The position numbers and the translations under genes were made by a program. From assembly GCF_001613345.1 (NCBI RefSeq), contig NZ_BDCE01000092.1, positions 42,307 to 106,306 of the forward strand: 64,000 nt of DNA. Reading direction: 5' to 3'. The stretch comes from Nocardia uniformis NBRC 13702. Its GTDB lineage: Bacteria; Actinomycetota; Actinomycetes; Mycobacteriales; Mycobacteriaceae. Positions within the stretch are counted from its first letter, which is position 1; every line of letters begins with the position of its first letter. Shown one piece after another: positions 1 through 8,806 of this stretch. The notes under the pieces are model-generated. The model saw nothing but the letters and a program-made list of their open reading frames with translations, had not been told where the DNA came from and made no database searches.

Positions 1-1
1 C

Positions 2-1489
2 GACCTCAAGCCAGACAACATCATGGTCGGTGATCAGGTCAAACTGATCGACCTCGGCGCCGTCTCGGCGACGGAGGCAGCGGGGTACCTCTACGGCACA
101 CCTGGTTACCAGGCACCCGAGCTCACCCAGACCGGGCCGACCGTCGCCTCCGATGTCTACACCGTGGGGCGGACCCTGGCCGCGCTGACGTTAGATCTGG
201 CGATCGACGATTCGGACAGCGGCGAATCCGGTACACCTACGCCGGACGCGCACCCGCTGCTCCGGCGATACGAGTCGTTCTACCGGCTGTTGCGGCGGGC
301 TACCGACCCGGATCCCGCGCTGCGGTTCGCGTCCATGCGGGCACTGGGTACCCAGCTCACCGGGGTGCTGGCCACCGTGCTGGCCCTCGACACCGGCGCC
401 GAATATCCGCAGGCGTCAACGCTGTTCAGTGCCTATCGCGGCAGCTTCGGCACCGCGACGCTGGTCGCGCCGACCGACAGCCTCGCCGATGGCGCACACC
501 GGAAAACCACCCTGGACCCGTCGAGTGTGGCTGCGGCACTGCCGGTTCCGCTCAACGACGTCGACGATCCGAGCGTGACGCTGGCATCCAAGTCATTGCC
601 GAGCGACCCACTGCAGGTGCTCGACACGCTCCGAATCGTGGCGGAATGGTCCCGGGCGGGCAAAATACAGACTCCCGGATCCTACGAGCTGGAGGGGGCA
701 CTGGCCGCCGTCCGCGTCTACCTCGACATGGGGGATCCGGTCTCCGCCCGAGCGGAACTGCGCCAGATCGGGTCCGGCGGCGAAACGGACTGGCGAATCG
801 CCTGGTACTGCGGCATCGCCGCACTGCTGGAGGAGGAGTTCGAGGAGGCGTACGCACAATTCGATCTGGTACACACCATGGTGCCGGGGGAACTCGCCCC
901 GACCCTGGCGCTGGCCGCTACCGCCGAGCTCCTGGCCCAGGATCCGCAGCGGGTAACCGCCACCGACGATCGGGACCGCTGGCATGAAATGGCGCTGGGC
1001 TACTACGCCACTGTCTGGCGAACCAATCGTGCGGGTGTCAGTGCCGCGTTCGGCGTAGCACGGCGGCTGGCCGCGGTCGGGGATACGCACGGCGCGATCG
1101 CGGCTCTGGACGAGGTGGCGCCGAGCTCGAGTCAGTACATCGTCGCGCAGTTGACCGGATGCCTGCTTCTGGTCACCGGATCGCGGCAGGAACTGTCCGA
1201 ATCCGATTGGTACGTCGTGTCGGAACGGCTGGAAGCCTTGCCCGCCGCGGAACCTCGCGTGCAGCAAATGCGTGTCATGGCGCTGAATGTGGCCTTGCTC
1301 TGGTTGACAGGGGGACGGCGTCCGGCCCGGCCGAAATCAACTCTGCTCGGCATCCCGTTCACTGAAGAGGGTGTGCGGCACGGACTTTCGTCGGCCCTGC
1401 GGCTACTCGCGCGCAAGTGTGACAACCGTCTGCACCGCTACCACCTAGTCGATCTCGCCAATCAGGTTCGACCGCGGACGTGGTGGTGA
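2..1489 (+). CDS. PknG-type serine/threonine protein kinase, 3' part (5' end outside window)
   Basis: The reading frame is open from base 2 and starts inside the kinase catalytic loop (DLKPDNIM), followed by a DLG metal-binding motif and GTPGYQAPE as the activation/APE segment. The first methionine at base 23 lies inside the kinase fold, so it is not the true start. The kinase lobe is followed by roughly 300 residues of helical, TPR-like sequence. Both the order of parts and the C-terminal LANQVRPR motif match the complete PknG homologue at 50.4-52.8 kb (QANAVRPR). In PknG the TPR part helps dimerisation and substrate choice. The next gene begins 7 bp downstream, so the two are probably co-transcribed. 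The N-terminal rubredoxin and ATP-binding parts cannot be seen. Confidence 0.9.
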   Translation, partial: DLKPDNIMVGDQVKLIDLGAVSATEAAGYLYGTPGYQAPELTQTGPTVASDVYTVGRTLAALTLDLAIDDSDSGESGTPTPDAHPLLRRYESFYRLLRRATDPDPALRFASMRALGTQLTGVLATVLALDTGAEYPQASTLFSAYRGSFGTATLVAPTDSLADGAHRKTTLDPSSVAAALPVPLNDVDDPSVTLASKSLPSDPLQVLDTLRIVAEWSRAGKIQTPGSYELEGALAAVRVYLDMGDPVSARAELRQIGSGGETDWRIAWYCGIAALLEEEFEEAYAQFDLVHTMVPGELAPTLALAATAELLAQDPQRVTATDDRDRWHEMALGYYATVWRTNRAGVSAAFGVARRLAAVGDTHGAIAALDEVAPSSSQYIVAQLTGCLLLVTGSRQELSESDWYVVSERLEALPAAEPRVQQMRVMALNVALLWLTGGRRPARPKSTLLGIPFTEEGVRHGLSSALRLLARKCDNRLHRYHLVDLANQVRPRTWW

Positions 1490-1496
1490 AGCGCTC

Positions 1497-2528
1497 ATGC
1501 CGGGCTTCCCCGACATGGGAAGAGGCGAGAATTCACCTGTGGTCGACTACACCGTGGACAGAGCGTGGGTGACCTATGTCGATGAGCATGCGTTGCCCGC
1601 CCGGCTCCGGCAAACCCTCGCGACCCGGCGCGACGCGGGATCCGCGCCGATCCATCAGGGGGCAGGTCGGGCGCGGGGCCTATCCGGCAACAGGGCCGCC
1701 TGGTACGCGCTCGGCGCTGTCCTGCTGGTTCCCCTGCTGATCGTCGGATCCGGTCCGCTGTGGTATCCGATGGTCGGTCTTGCGGCCACGGCGCTGGGCG
1801 CGATAGCCGTTACCCAGCTGGTCGCGCGCGGTGCGGCACGGCCGGACACCACGCTGAGCGCCGCCGACCGGCGAAAGATTGCCGCGGCCACCCGGCGACT
1901 GTTCCTGCCGGATCTCGCCGAGGACGCACCGCTGCCGCCCGACACCACCGAGGGATTTCCGGTCGCGGAACTGATCGCGCGGGCCATCGCACTCCGCGGC
2001 GGCATCGCTGACTCGCCCGCCTGGCAGAGCAGCTACCTCGACTCGCATCGGATGCGACTCGATCTGGATTCCGAACTCGACCAGATTATCGGGCATGCGC
2101 TCTGGTTGCACAGTGCCGCCGGTCAGCTCGACGCTCCGGTCGGTGGTTCCATGACCACGGCGGCGGCGGCGCGGGGGATCGAGAGCTCCCGCGCATCGCT
2201 GTCGCGTGCCTGGACCGCACTCGTGTCCCGGGTCGGCGCGCTGGCCGCCTACCGGGCGCATCTGGGTGAGCTGGAAACCGAGCTCGGCAATGCTGAAATC
2301 GCTGGGCGCACAGTCGGTGTGGAGCTCGACATCGCCGAGTTGGAGGCCGCGACAGCCAATGCCGAACAGGCGGTCGAGCACATCGACGGGCTGCGCGACG
2401 AAGCCGCCGCCCTCGCACTGGCGATCAACGAGATCATCGACGCGCTGAACGGTGACCTGGACACCTTGGCTGCGCTGGGGGTGCCGGGGCCGAACGAGGA
2501 CAAAGCTGAAATGGAGCACACCAAATGA
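1497..2528 (+). CDS. Membrane protein with two TM segments and a coiled coil, function unknown
   Basis: 343 residues. The first 65 residues are polar, then two hydrophobic segments follow (about residues 70-85 and 90-109). A long helical cytoplasmic part ends in a coiled-coil-like stretch rich in Glu, Ala and Leu (about 235-325). No enzyme motif was recognised. It sits 7 bp after the kinase gene, and its stop overlaps the next start (ATGA at 2525), so it belongs to the same operon. By position it may serve as a membrane anchor or partner of the kinase, much as GlnX does in the second PknG operon at 47 kb, but it does not look like GlnX in sequence. The ATG at 1515 is an alternative start. Confidence 0.75.
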   Translation: MPGFPDMGRGENSPVVDYTVDRAWVTYVDEHALPARLRQTLATRRDAGSAPIHQGAGRARGLSGNRAAWYALGAVLLVPLLIVGSGPLWYPMVGLAATALGAIAVTQLVARGAARPDTTLSAADRRKIAAATRRLFLPDLAEDAPLPPDTTEGFPVAELIARAIALRGGIADSPAWQSSYLDSHRMRLDLDSELDQIIGHALWLHSAAGQLDAPVGGSMTTAAAARGIESSRASLSRAWTALVSRVGALAAYRAHLGELETELGNAEIAGRTVGVELDIAELEAATANAEQAVEHIDGLRDEAAALALAINEIIDALNGDLDTLAALGVPGPNEDKAEMEHTK

Positions 2529-3418
2529 CAGTTATGGCACTGGAAATCGGCCCGGCCAGGTTCGCCGCAGCGCGAGTGGCCCCGGACGGGGGTCTGCAAG
2601 ATGTGCAGGCGGTGCCGATTCCCTCCCGTGCGCCCTGGAACGCCTGCCGGGATCTGCTGACCGAGGTGGCCGCCGGTAGTGAGGTCACCGGCCTCGGAAT
2701 CGGTGCTACCGGTCCCATCGATATGGCCGCGGGCGTGGCGGCGCCACCCGATATCCCCGACTGGCGGATCGGGTTCGACGTGGTCGAGGCCGCGCAGAAG
2801 CTGTTCCCTTCGGCGCCTGTGGGAATGGCCCTGGACGGCGTCTGCGTCGCGCTGGCCGAACAGGCCTACGGTTCGCTGCGCGGCGTCCCGGACGCGCTCG
2901 CGGTTGCCGTCTCCACCCGGATCTGCGGTGGCATCGTCGTCGGGGGTTTCTGCGCGGTGGGGCGTACGGGTAATGCGGGGAACATCGGCCATATGGTCAT
3001 GCCCGGGTATGACGACCCGTGTGACTGCGGCGGTAAAGGATGTGTCCAGGCGATTGCCAGTGGAGCGGCGATGGTGCGCTGGGCCCGGGAGCAAGGCTGG
3101 GCCGGAGATGATTTCGCCGCGCTCACCGACGCGGCCGGATCCGGTGACCCGATCGCGGATGCGGCGGTGCGGCGGGCGGGAACGGTGCTCGGCCAGGCGC
3201 TCTCCTCGGTGGCCTCACTGCTGGATATCGATCGGGTCGTGGTCGGCGGTTTCGTGGCGCAGGCCGGTCCGGTGCTGTGGGGGCCGGTGCGGGAAGCAGT
3301 TGCCGCACATGCCCGAATCGGCTTCCTGTCCGGGATTCGGGTGGAGCCGTCGAGGCTCGGCGATACGGCGGTGCTGGCCGGCGCCGGGATTCTCGCGTCG
3401 CCGCCGCAGCAGCGATAA
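2525..3418 (+). CDS. ROK family protein (sugar kinase-like)
   Basis: 297 residues with the ROK fold pattern: an N-terminal phosphate-binding strand (MALEIGP), the second ATPase strand (GLGIGATGPID), and the zinc/substrate signature GHMVMPGYDDPCDCGGKGC near residues 158-176. There is no N-terminal helix-turn-helix, so it is the kinase-like rather than the repressor-like branch. ROK kinases usually phosphorylate glucose or N-acylated hexosamines. The usual DxG phosphate loop near residue 8 reads EIGP, so activity is not assured. It overlaps the upstream membrane protein by 4 bp and is followed by a strong hairpin, so it closes the operon. Confidence 0.85.
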   Translation: MTVMALEIGPARFAAARVAPDGGLQDVQAVPIPSRAPWNACRDLLTEVAAGSEVTGLGIGATGPIDMAAGVAAPPDIPDWRIGFDVVEAAQKLFPSAPVGMALDGVCVALAEQAYGSLRGVPDALAVAVSTRICGGIVVGGFCAVGRTGNAGNIGHMVMPGYDDPCDCGGKGCVQAIASGAAMVRWAREQGWAGDDFAALTDAAGSGDPIADAAVRRAGTVLGQALSSVASLLDIDRVVVGGFVAQAGPVLWGPVREAVAAHARIGFLSGIRVEPSRLGDTAVLAGAGILASPPQQR

Positions 3419-3420
3419 TG

Positions 3421-3466
3421 CCGGCACAGCAGGCGCGGCAGGTAAACCACGCGCCTGCCGTGCCGG
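3421..3466. terminator. Bidirectional hairpin terminator
   Basis: A 17-bp stem with one mismatch (3421-3437 pairs with 3450-3466) and a 12-nt loop lies exactly between two convergent genes that end at 3418 and 3472. There is no clear T-run on either strand. Confidence 0.7.
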
Positions 3467-3471
3467 TCTGA

Positions 3472-4302
3472 TCAGTATCGGTCCAGGGTAGGCGGCGTCA
3501 GCTCGGAATTGCCGAGCGGCCCGATCGAGTCCTCGAAAGCGTTTTCCCACGAGCCATCGGCCATCATTTCCTCGAGCGCGTCGTTGATTCTGGCGCGGGT
3601 CCCGTCGTCGCCCTTCTTCAGGCCGATGCCGTAATTCTCGAGCGAGAAATTCGCTCCGACCACCTTCAGCTCACCCGGTGCCTGAGTCGCGAAACCGGCG
3701 AGGATGACATCGTCGGTAGTCACGACATCGACCGAACCAGCGAGCAGTGCCTCGACACACTCCGAGTAGCTGCTGAATTCCTGGAGCTGAGTGTCCTTGG
3801 CATAGTTTTCTTTGACGTTCTGTGCTGGGGTAGAGCTTTTGACAGAGCAAAGCTTCGTGCTGCTGTTCAGTGACCAGACACTGGTGATATCGGTGTTCTC
3901 GGTGCGCACCAGCAGGGCTTGCCCGGCGGTGAAATAGGGTCCGGCGAAGTCGACCTTCGCCTTGCGCTCGTCGGTGATCGAGTACGTGGCGACAACGAAG
4001 TCCACTTCACCATTGACGATCATCTCCTCGCGGCGCTCCGACGGCGCCTCGACGAAAGTGATGCCATCGGAAGGCACACCGAGCTTGTCTGCCACGTACT
4101 TGGCGATCTCGACGTCGTACCCGCTGAACGAGCCGTCTTCCTCACGGATACCGAGGCCGGGCTGGTCGAACTTGATGCCGATGGTCAGCTTGCCATCCGC
4201 GGCGATATCGGCAGTCTCGGCGTCTCCGCTACCGCACGCGGCAGCAGCGAAAGTTATAGCGAGCGCCCCCATTCCGAGGCGAAGTGTGCGGTTGATCCTC
4301 AT
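3472..4302 (-). CDS. Glutamate/amino-acid-binding lipoprotein (ABC transporter solute-binding protein)
   Basis: 276 residues from the ATG at 4302, preceded by a GAGAGGGA ribosome site. A longer upstream reading frame exists but lacks a credible start. The signal peptide ends in a lipobox (AAAC, Cys23). The mature part has the family 3 solute-binding pattern: LTIGIKFDQPG, GYDVEIAKYVADKLG, VDFVVATYSITDERK and VDFAGPYF. This is the GluB/GlnH group, which binds glutamate or glutamine. No permease or ATPase gene is adjacent, so it may deliver solute elsewhere or act as a sensor. That fits its position beside a PknG-type kinase, because GlnH works as a sensor with PknG in mycobacteria. Confidence 0.88.
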   Translation of the reverse strand: MRINRTLRLGMGALAITFAAAACGSGDAETADIAADGKLTIGIKFDQPGLGIREEDGSFSGYDVEIAKYVADKLGVPSDGITFVEAPSERREEMIVNGEVDFVVATYSITDERKAKVDFAGPYFTAGQALLVRTENTDITSVWSLNSSTKLCSVKSSTPAQNVKENYAKDTQLQEFSSYSECVEALLAGSVDVVTTDDVILAGFATQAPGELKVVGANFSLENYGIGLKKGDDGTRARINDALEEMMADGSWENAFEDSIGPLGNSELTPPTLDRY

Positions 4303-4678
4303 AGAATGTGATTCCCTCTCGCAGTGAGCCGCAGAGCCCAGATTCGGTACAAGTGGGAGCCCCATCTTTCCGCAGCGGCCCCTGCACCTACAGTGCACGT
4401 CTTCCCATCGGTGGAGAATGCGGTGACAATGCGCGGTCGAGGATTCATCAGGTGAATCGAGAAGCCCGCAGCTCGGCAATGGAAACACCGCGGCGCCGCC
4501 CGATCCGCCGTTGCGCGGACATGAGGCCTGCCGCGCCGGAGCGCCATGTCCCGACCACCGGGGCGGCAGCGCGCCCAGGGTCACCACAGCTGGGAATGTC
4601 GACTTTTGGGATATTGACACACTAGATGACGTGCCGCTGTATGGCGGCACGATGCTAGTGGTACGAACGGAGATTCCC
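4303..4678. other. Intergenic region between divergent genes
   Basis: 376 bases without a convincing gene. It must hold the promoters of the binding lipoprotein (minus strand) and of the small secreted protein that starts at 4679. No operator was recognised. Confidence 0.4.
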
Positions 4679-5062
4679 ATGGCAAGATCCCCAGGAACCT
4701 GGACTTCCAGGCTGGCCACCCTGGTCGTGCTCGTCGGCGCGGCGGCGTGCGTGCCCGCAGCACTCACGCCCAGCATCGTGGCTGCCGATTCGTTGGTGGG
4801 ATCCATCAGGTCGGAGAGAGACTTCAGCGACTCCACCGGCTGGGATCATATCGATCCGAAGGGTTGGCACCACGAGAGTCGGTGGAGCTGGCAGCGCGCG
4901 GAACGGGACGATAATCGGCGCGCGTACTTCGAGGGATTGCGGGCGCAGCAGCAGCCGACGACGTCGTGGGATAGACAAGACGGGGGTTCTCAAACCTGGG
5001 TGCCGACGCCAGGGGCCGATGGGGGATGGGCCGTCTGCAAGCCCCTCGCGAGGCACTGCTGA
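4679..5062 (+). CDS. Small secreted protein, unknown function
   Basis: 127 residues from the ATG at 4679, which has a GGAG ribosome site 6-7 bases upstream. A signal peptide of about 35 residues is clear: a basic start, then the hydrophobic stretch LATLVVLVGAAACVPAAL, ending near SIVAAD. The mature part is short, hydrophilic and rich in Trp, Asp and Arg, with two Cys close to the C-terminus that could form one disulphide. No family was recognised. It is monocistronic as far as can be seen. Confidence 0.6.
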   Translation: MARSPGTWTSRLATLVVLVGAAACVPAALTPSIVAADSLVGSIRSERDFSDSTGWDHIDPKGWHHESRWSWQRAERDDNRRAYFEGLRAQQQPTTSWDRQDGGSQTWVPTPGADGGWAVCKPLARHC

Positions 5063-5408
5063 CAATACGGCAGCGCCGACCATGCGGGGCTCGCGGACAA
5101 CGCGGCATCAGATGTGGTGCTCCCTTCAGGAAGGGCGCTGCCGGGATCATATCCGCGGGCCGGTGGCGCACACGAGCTGACGGTCAGGGGTCCACGGCGG
5201 TCGGCCCTTCGGTATCGAGAGCTTCGAGAACCCTTGGCGGCGGCCGCGGCCATCCGATCGATCAATGATCGTGGCTCGAGTGATCGGAGGTTCCGGCAGT
5301 GCGATGGCGCCACCATCGCCGAAACCAGGGTCGCCGAACCAATGGCGACGGCTCGTCAGTTGACGGTTGCTCCCGTCCCTGGGAATGGCGCGGCGCTACG
5401 AGTTGCCG
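5063..5408. other. Gene-poor stretch
   Basis: 346 bases between a secreted-protein gene and the convergent whiB-like gene. Several short frames exist on both strands, but none has a ribosome site or a recognisable product. Confidence 0.35.
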
Positions 5409-5732
5409 TCACGATCGAGTCCCGCCAGTCGAGGTGAGCATCGTGGATGTGTGGGAATGAGCCGCGCGGTCCTGGCCTGAGTGAAAATGGTGTTGGCGTT
5501 CGGACTCCGACATGCCGCCCCAGATGCCGTACTGCTCCCCTGCGGCGAGCGCATACGCGCGGCATTCGGCGAGTACCGGGCAGTTCGCGCAGATCCGCTT
5601 CGCCAGCCGAATACGGGCATTTCGCGCCCGACCGCGCTCATGATCCGGGTGGTAGAAGACCGCCGACGGCATGCCGCGGCATGATCCGCGGAGTTGCCAT
5701 TCCCGTGATCTCTGGGGCGAGGGATTGTTCAT
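5409..5732 (-). CDS. WhiB-family iron-sulphur transcription factor
   Basis: 107 residues from the ATG at 5732. It has the four cluster-binding cysteines of the family with canonical spacing: Cys18, then Cys48-x2-Cys51-x5-Cys57. These are followed by the G(I/V)WGG turn (YGIWGGMSESER, residues 68-79) that precedes the DNA-contacting tail. WhiB proteins bind a 4Fe-4S cluster and partner the principal sigma factor to control stress, division or antibiotic-resistance genes. The subgroup (WhiB1 to WhiB7) cannot be fixed by eye. The tail is His- and Ser-rich rather than strongly basic. Neighbours give no hint of its regulon. Confidence 0.9.
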   Translation of the reverse strand: MNNPSPQRSREWQLRGSCRGMPSAVFYHPDHERGRARNARIRLAKRICANCPVLAECRAYALAAGEQYGIWGGMSESERQHHFHSGQDRAAHSHTSTMLTSTGGTRS

Positions 5733-6262
5733 GACTCGAATGATCAACTGTGTTTGCGTTTTCCCTTGTCGGATACGGATTCCAAGGATATCGACCGGCC
5801 TTGATTCTACGGAGTCGAACCGCGTGGGACTTGCCACGGGTGGAAAGGGTGGGACTGGTCCGATATTCGTGAGCCATTCACGAATCCATGATCATGGATC
5901 GGATGGCAAGGAGTGTGAGATATTTCGAGATGCCGATCATTCCCGTGAGTGGGAACAGTCTGGCGTGCACGACGAAATATGTAGCGTTACCGTCATGGTC
6001 GTACCGCATCGGTCATTAGTGCCGGTGCGGCGAGCGTCATGAAATAGTAGTCCGCAGTGTTGCGAAACCACAGGGCGTCTTTTGTTCGCCTCATCACCCG
6101 TGGTGTCGTTATCGGTGAGCTCGGGACAAGCGTGCCGTTCACTCGCTGCCATTTCATGACCGGCTACCCCCGGTCAGGTTTACCACTCGCCAGCTCGGGG
6201 GTAGCGCCGGGGGGCGGTCGGCCGTCGTGGTCAGCCGAAGGAACTTACGACAGGGTCGGATC
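5733..6262. other. Relatively AT-rich intergenic region
   Basis: 530 bases upstream of the whiB-like gene and of the OsmC-like gene. It is less GC-rich than the surroundings. No gene with a start site and recognisable product was found, so it is most likely promoter DNA, possibly with decayed sequence. Confidence 0.4.
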
Positions 6263-6781
6263 ATGGCGAAGACCTCCAGCAATTCCGACGGTCGAGACGT
6301 GGAGCTGGGAAAGGCGGACGTAACCGCCTCGGCCGCAACGACGGTCACGGTGTGGGCGAACGGTGCGCGGGCCGCCACTCGATCGTTTGGCGGCAGCAGT
6401 ACTGGCCAGCGGGATCCGCAGTGCGATCGCGACGACGGGACCGCGTCAACGGAATTGGCGCTGGCTGCGGTCGGCACCAGCCTGATGATCGACTGGATGG
6501 CTTGCGCTGTTCAGCGTGGCCTCGACTACCGGGAGCTGCACGTGGTGGTCACCGCCGAGGGTGCGTGTGACCGTCCGGACTGCGGCGATGGTGCTGGGCT
6601 TTGCCTCGGTGCTATCGACTACGATATCCGCGTCCGGTGCGCGGCGCCCTGGATCGTCTTGGGGGAAGTCCGGCGGGCCGCTGAATCTACATGTGTCGCT
6701 GGCGATCCAGTGAGCGGCTGGATCCAGCTGCACGGGCGGGTTCATCACAGGGGAACGCCAGGGCCGCCCGGCATTCGCTGA
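6263..6781 (+). CDS. OsmC-like protein (divergent)
   Basis: 172 residues from the ATG at 6263. The pattern resembles OsmC/Ohr proteins: a central helix with a cysteine (LMIDWMACAVQRGLDY), a strand with VVVTAEG, and a second cysteine in a late helix (AAESTCVAGDPVSGWI). In OsmC the two cysteines reduce organic peroxides. The second site normally reads CPVSN and here reads CVAGDPVSG, so activity is uncertain. The first 70 residues are polar and Ala/Thr-rich. The family call is by pattern only. Confidence 0.5.
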   Translation: MAKTSSNSDGRDVELGKADVTASAATTVTVWANGARAATRSFGGSSTGQRDPQCDRDDGTASTELALAAVGTSLMIDWMACAVQRGLDYRELHVVVTAEGACDRPDCGDGAGLCLGAIDYDIRVRCAAPWIVLGEVRRAAESTCVAGDPVSGWIQLHGRVHHRGTPGPPGIR

Positions 6782-6819
6782 CGAATCGGCTCGTCCTGGA
6801 CGTAGGTGTCGTCGGGTAG

Positions 6820-7152
6820 CTACTCGGCTGTGAAAACATGGCTCGCCCCGATCGCTTCTTGCAGGAAATAGCTTGGAGTGCAAAGGCTCTGGCCGTTCGG
6901 TCGTCCTCCGTGTCGTTTCACGAAGCGCGCTGCCAGCCTGCCAACCGCGACGATTGTCCGATGCCCGGCGGGATCGTTGGGATAGGGCCCCTCGTCCAGC
7001 GCAGTGACCTTCCATCCGGGGTTGGTCGACGGCTTGGTCCGGCTGTCCATCGCATGGACCACAACCCGCGCGAACCCGAAGTCCCTCAAGACCTTCGCGA
7101 TCGTCACTGCGGCGTCCTCGTCGGGCGCCAGGAATTTGTGTGTACCCACCAT
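6820..7152 (-). CDS. Hypothetical protein, weakly RraB-like
   Basis: 110 residues from the ATG at 7152 (a GTG at 7170 is also possible). A GATAAT-like -10 element sits about 20 bases upstream of that ATG and favours it. The protein has an alpha/beta pattern (KFLAPDEDAAVTIAKVLRDF, then ARVVVHAMDS and GWKVTALDEG) reminiscent of small proteins related to the RNase E inhibitor RraB. The similarity is too weak to assign a function. It converges with the OsmC-like gene, 38 bp apart. Confidence 0.45.
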   Translation of the reverse strand: MVGTHKFLAPDEDAAVTIAKVLRDFGFARVVVHAMDSRTKPSTNPGWKVTALDEGPYPNDPAGHRTIVAVGRLAARFVKRHGGRPNGQSLCTPSYFLQEAIGASHVFTAE

Positions 7153-7170
7153 TCTCGGCTCTGCGACCAC

Positions 7171-7862
7171 ACGATTATCCTGTCGGATCGAAGAGATTTC
7201 TGATTCGCCGCTATTCCCATCGGTGGGTATCTTCTTGGGGTCGGTCCGGGCGACCTAGACAGTAGGGCATGCGTGGGTTGGGGGCCGCAATCGCGTTGTT
7301 GGCCTCGGGAAGCAGAGTGATTCGTCCACTCTGAAAATCGCCTGCGGTTCGCTGCTGTCGCGTGAATGCGATGGGCACCTCCGTGATCGCCACGCCTGCT
7401 CCCATACTCATTTGATGGGTGTTCCCGTCAGTGGGAGTAGGTCGCGGCTGCGGAGTTGTTCACCAGTGCTGGGAAGCATTGAGAATGGAATGGCCTCACT
7501 GAGATTCCGGGGATACCCCTTTGATTCCCGGCGGTGAGACCACCTGTCCGGGTGACGGCGGAAGTGGCTTCCTCCCCACGCCAGTTCCTCTGCCTTGGCC
7601 GTCACTCGGCAGGTGCCCCGCACGCCGGAGAGGTCACCAAGCCATGCTCGGATCAAGCGCCGATTCCCCCCTCTCTACCAGTTTCTTTCTTTCGGTCCTC
7701 CTTTCCCTGCTGGGCGTGGGCAGCTCGATGATGAGTCTTGTCCTGTGAGATGACGTACTGGTGATCTCGCCGCCGGGGGCTTTCGAGTATCGACCGCTCT
7801 CGGTAGTGGGAAGAACCCACAATTGCTGCCAACGAACGTCGATCGCGACACGAGGAGATGTG
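7171..7862. other. Region without a confident gene
   Basis: About 690 bases. Two short overlapping minus-strand frames (7211-7411 and 7408-7656, ATGA overlap) could encode small proteins, but neither has a recognisable domain or clear ribosome site. The last 100 bases should hold the promoter of the YbaB-like gene. Confidence 0.35.
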
Positions 7863-8261
7863 ATGGAAAGCTTGGGGCGGGAAGATCTGAGCTCGGCCGA
7901 CGACGGGGTGCGCGAGCAGATCGATCAGGTCGCCGCCGCACTCGGCGAACAGCAGACTCGCCTGGCCGAGGTCCATCAACAGCTGGACGCGGTGCGATGC
8001 ACCGCTGGCTCGGCGGACGGCCTGGTGCAGGTCACCGTCGACGCTACCGGTGTGCTCACCGAGGTGCGCTTCGGCGCTGGCGCCCGGCGTACCTCGCTCG
8101 ATCAGCTGGGTACGGCGGTGGCCGCGGCCAGTCGGGAAGCCTCCCAGCGCGCACGCGCGCGCACCTGGGAGCTGATGGCGTCCTTCTCGCAGACCGCTGG
8201 TCTGGTCCCGGGCCCGCCGAGTTTCGGGAGTGCGCTGCAGAACACGTCGCTCGCCGAATGA
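7863..8261 (+). CDS. YbaB/EbfC-family nucleoid-associated protein
   Basis: 132 residues from the ATG at 7863, preceded by GAGGAG. The order is typical of the family: an N-terminal helix with coiled-coil character (EQIDQVAAALGEQQTRLAEV), then GLVQVTVDATGVLTEVRF, then a C-terminal helix starting at SLDQLGTAVAAA. Actinobacteria carry several YbaB-like genes, often beside ESX or other accessory loci. They form dimers and may bind DNA. A degraded inverted copy of its core lies immediately downstream. Confidence 0.75.
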   Translation: MESLGREDLSSADDGVREQIDQVAAALGEQQTRLAEVHQQLDAVRCTAGSADGLVQVTVDATGVLTEVRFGAGARRTSLDQLGTAVAAASREASQRARARTWELMASFSQTAGLVPGPPSFGSALQNTSLAE

Positions 8262-8368
8262 ACTCGGCCGGTGGCGTCGACAGTCACCTGGACCGAGCCG
8301 TCCGCCGTTCGAGCGGTGGCACGCGCGGACGCCCGCCGCGCGACAATGTCCGGAATCCGCCCACTCAC
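8236..8368 (-). pseudogene. Inverted YbaB-like gene fragment
   Basis: On the minus strand the frame encodes TADGSVQVTVDATGRVHS, nearly the same as SADGLVQVTVDATGVLTE in the YbaB gene on the plus strand. About 33 of 40 bases agree. The rest of the domain is missing, and the fragment overlaps the 3' end of the intact gene. It is best read as a remnant of a second, inverted yebC/ybaB-type gene. Confidence 0.45.
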
Positions 8369-8764
8369 CCTGCATTTCGGGCCTGCTCGCGTTCGCTGTG
8401 CTCAGCTCGGCCGATGATGCCCGACTACTGGTTCGAGCGCGGCATCGCCGATATCGCCCAGTCCACGGGTGTGACGTCCACCGGCCTCATCCTGCTCCGC
8501 GTCGCCGACCCGGATCTCGAAACGCGCGCTTCCACGAATGATCGGCGCACGTCGGGTATGGCGGGCGGTTCGGTGAAGCTGGCAGCGGCCGCATCGAGCA
8601 TGCGCTCACCCTAATTCTCGGACAGGCCGGTTGGAACCATCCGTGGTCGGAGACGTCTTCGCCCCTGCTTCAGGGTTTTCGATCTGGCTGGCCCGTCGGA
8701 TCGAACGTTGCTTCGGCTGTCTACCCCGCCAACTCGCTGTGCTTGACGACGATGCGGTCACATT
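8369..8764. other. Decayed or non-coding stretch
   Basis: About 400 bases with no intact gene. A plus-strand frame near 8424-8614 contains GIADIAQSTGVTSTGL, which recalls the first helix-turn-helix of TetR proteins. It is not followed by a TetR body, so it may be a remnant. Confidence 0.3.
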
Positions 8765-8796
8765 CTATGGTTCATTACATCAGTAATGAACCATAG
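8765..8796. promoter_or_regulatory. GntR (YtrA-type) operator, perfect palindrome
   Basis: Perfect 14-bp arms, CTATGGTTCATTAC and its complement, are separated by ATCA. The site ends 10 bases before the GTG start of the GntR gene. YtrA-type regulators usually repress their own ABC operon through such a site. Confidence 0.75.
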
Positions 8797-8806
8797 AGGT
8801 GGCGGT

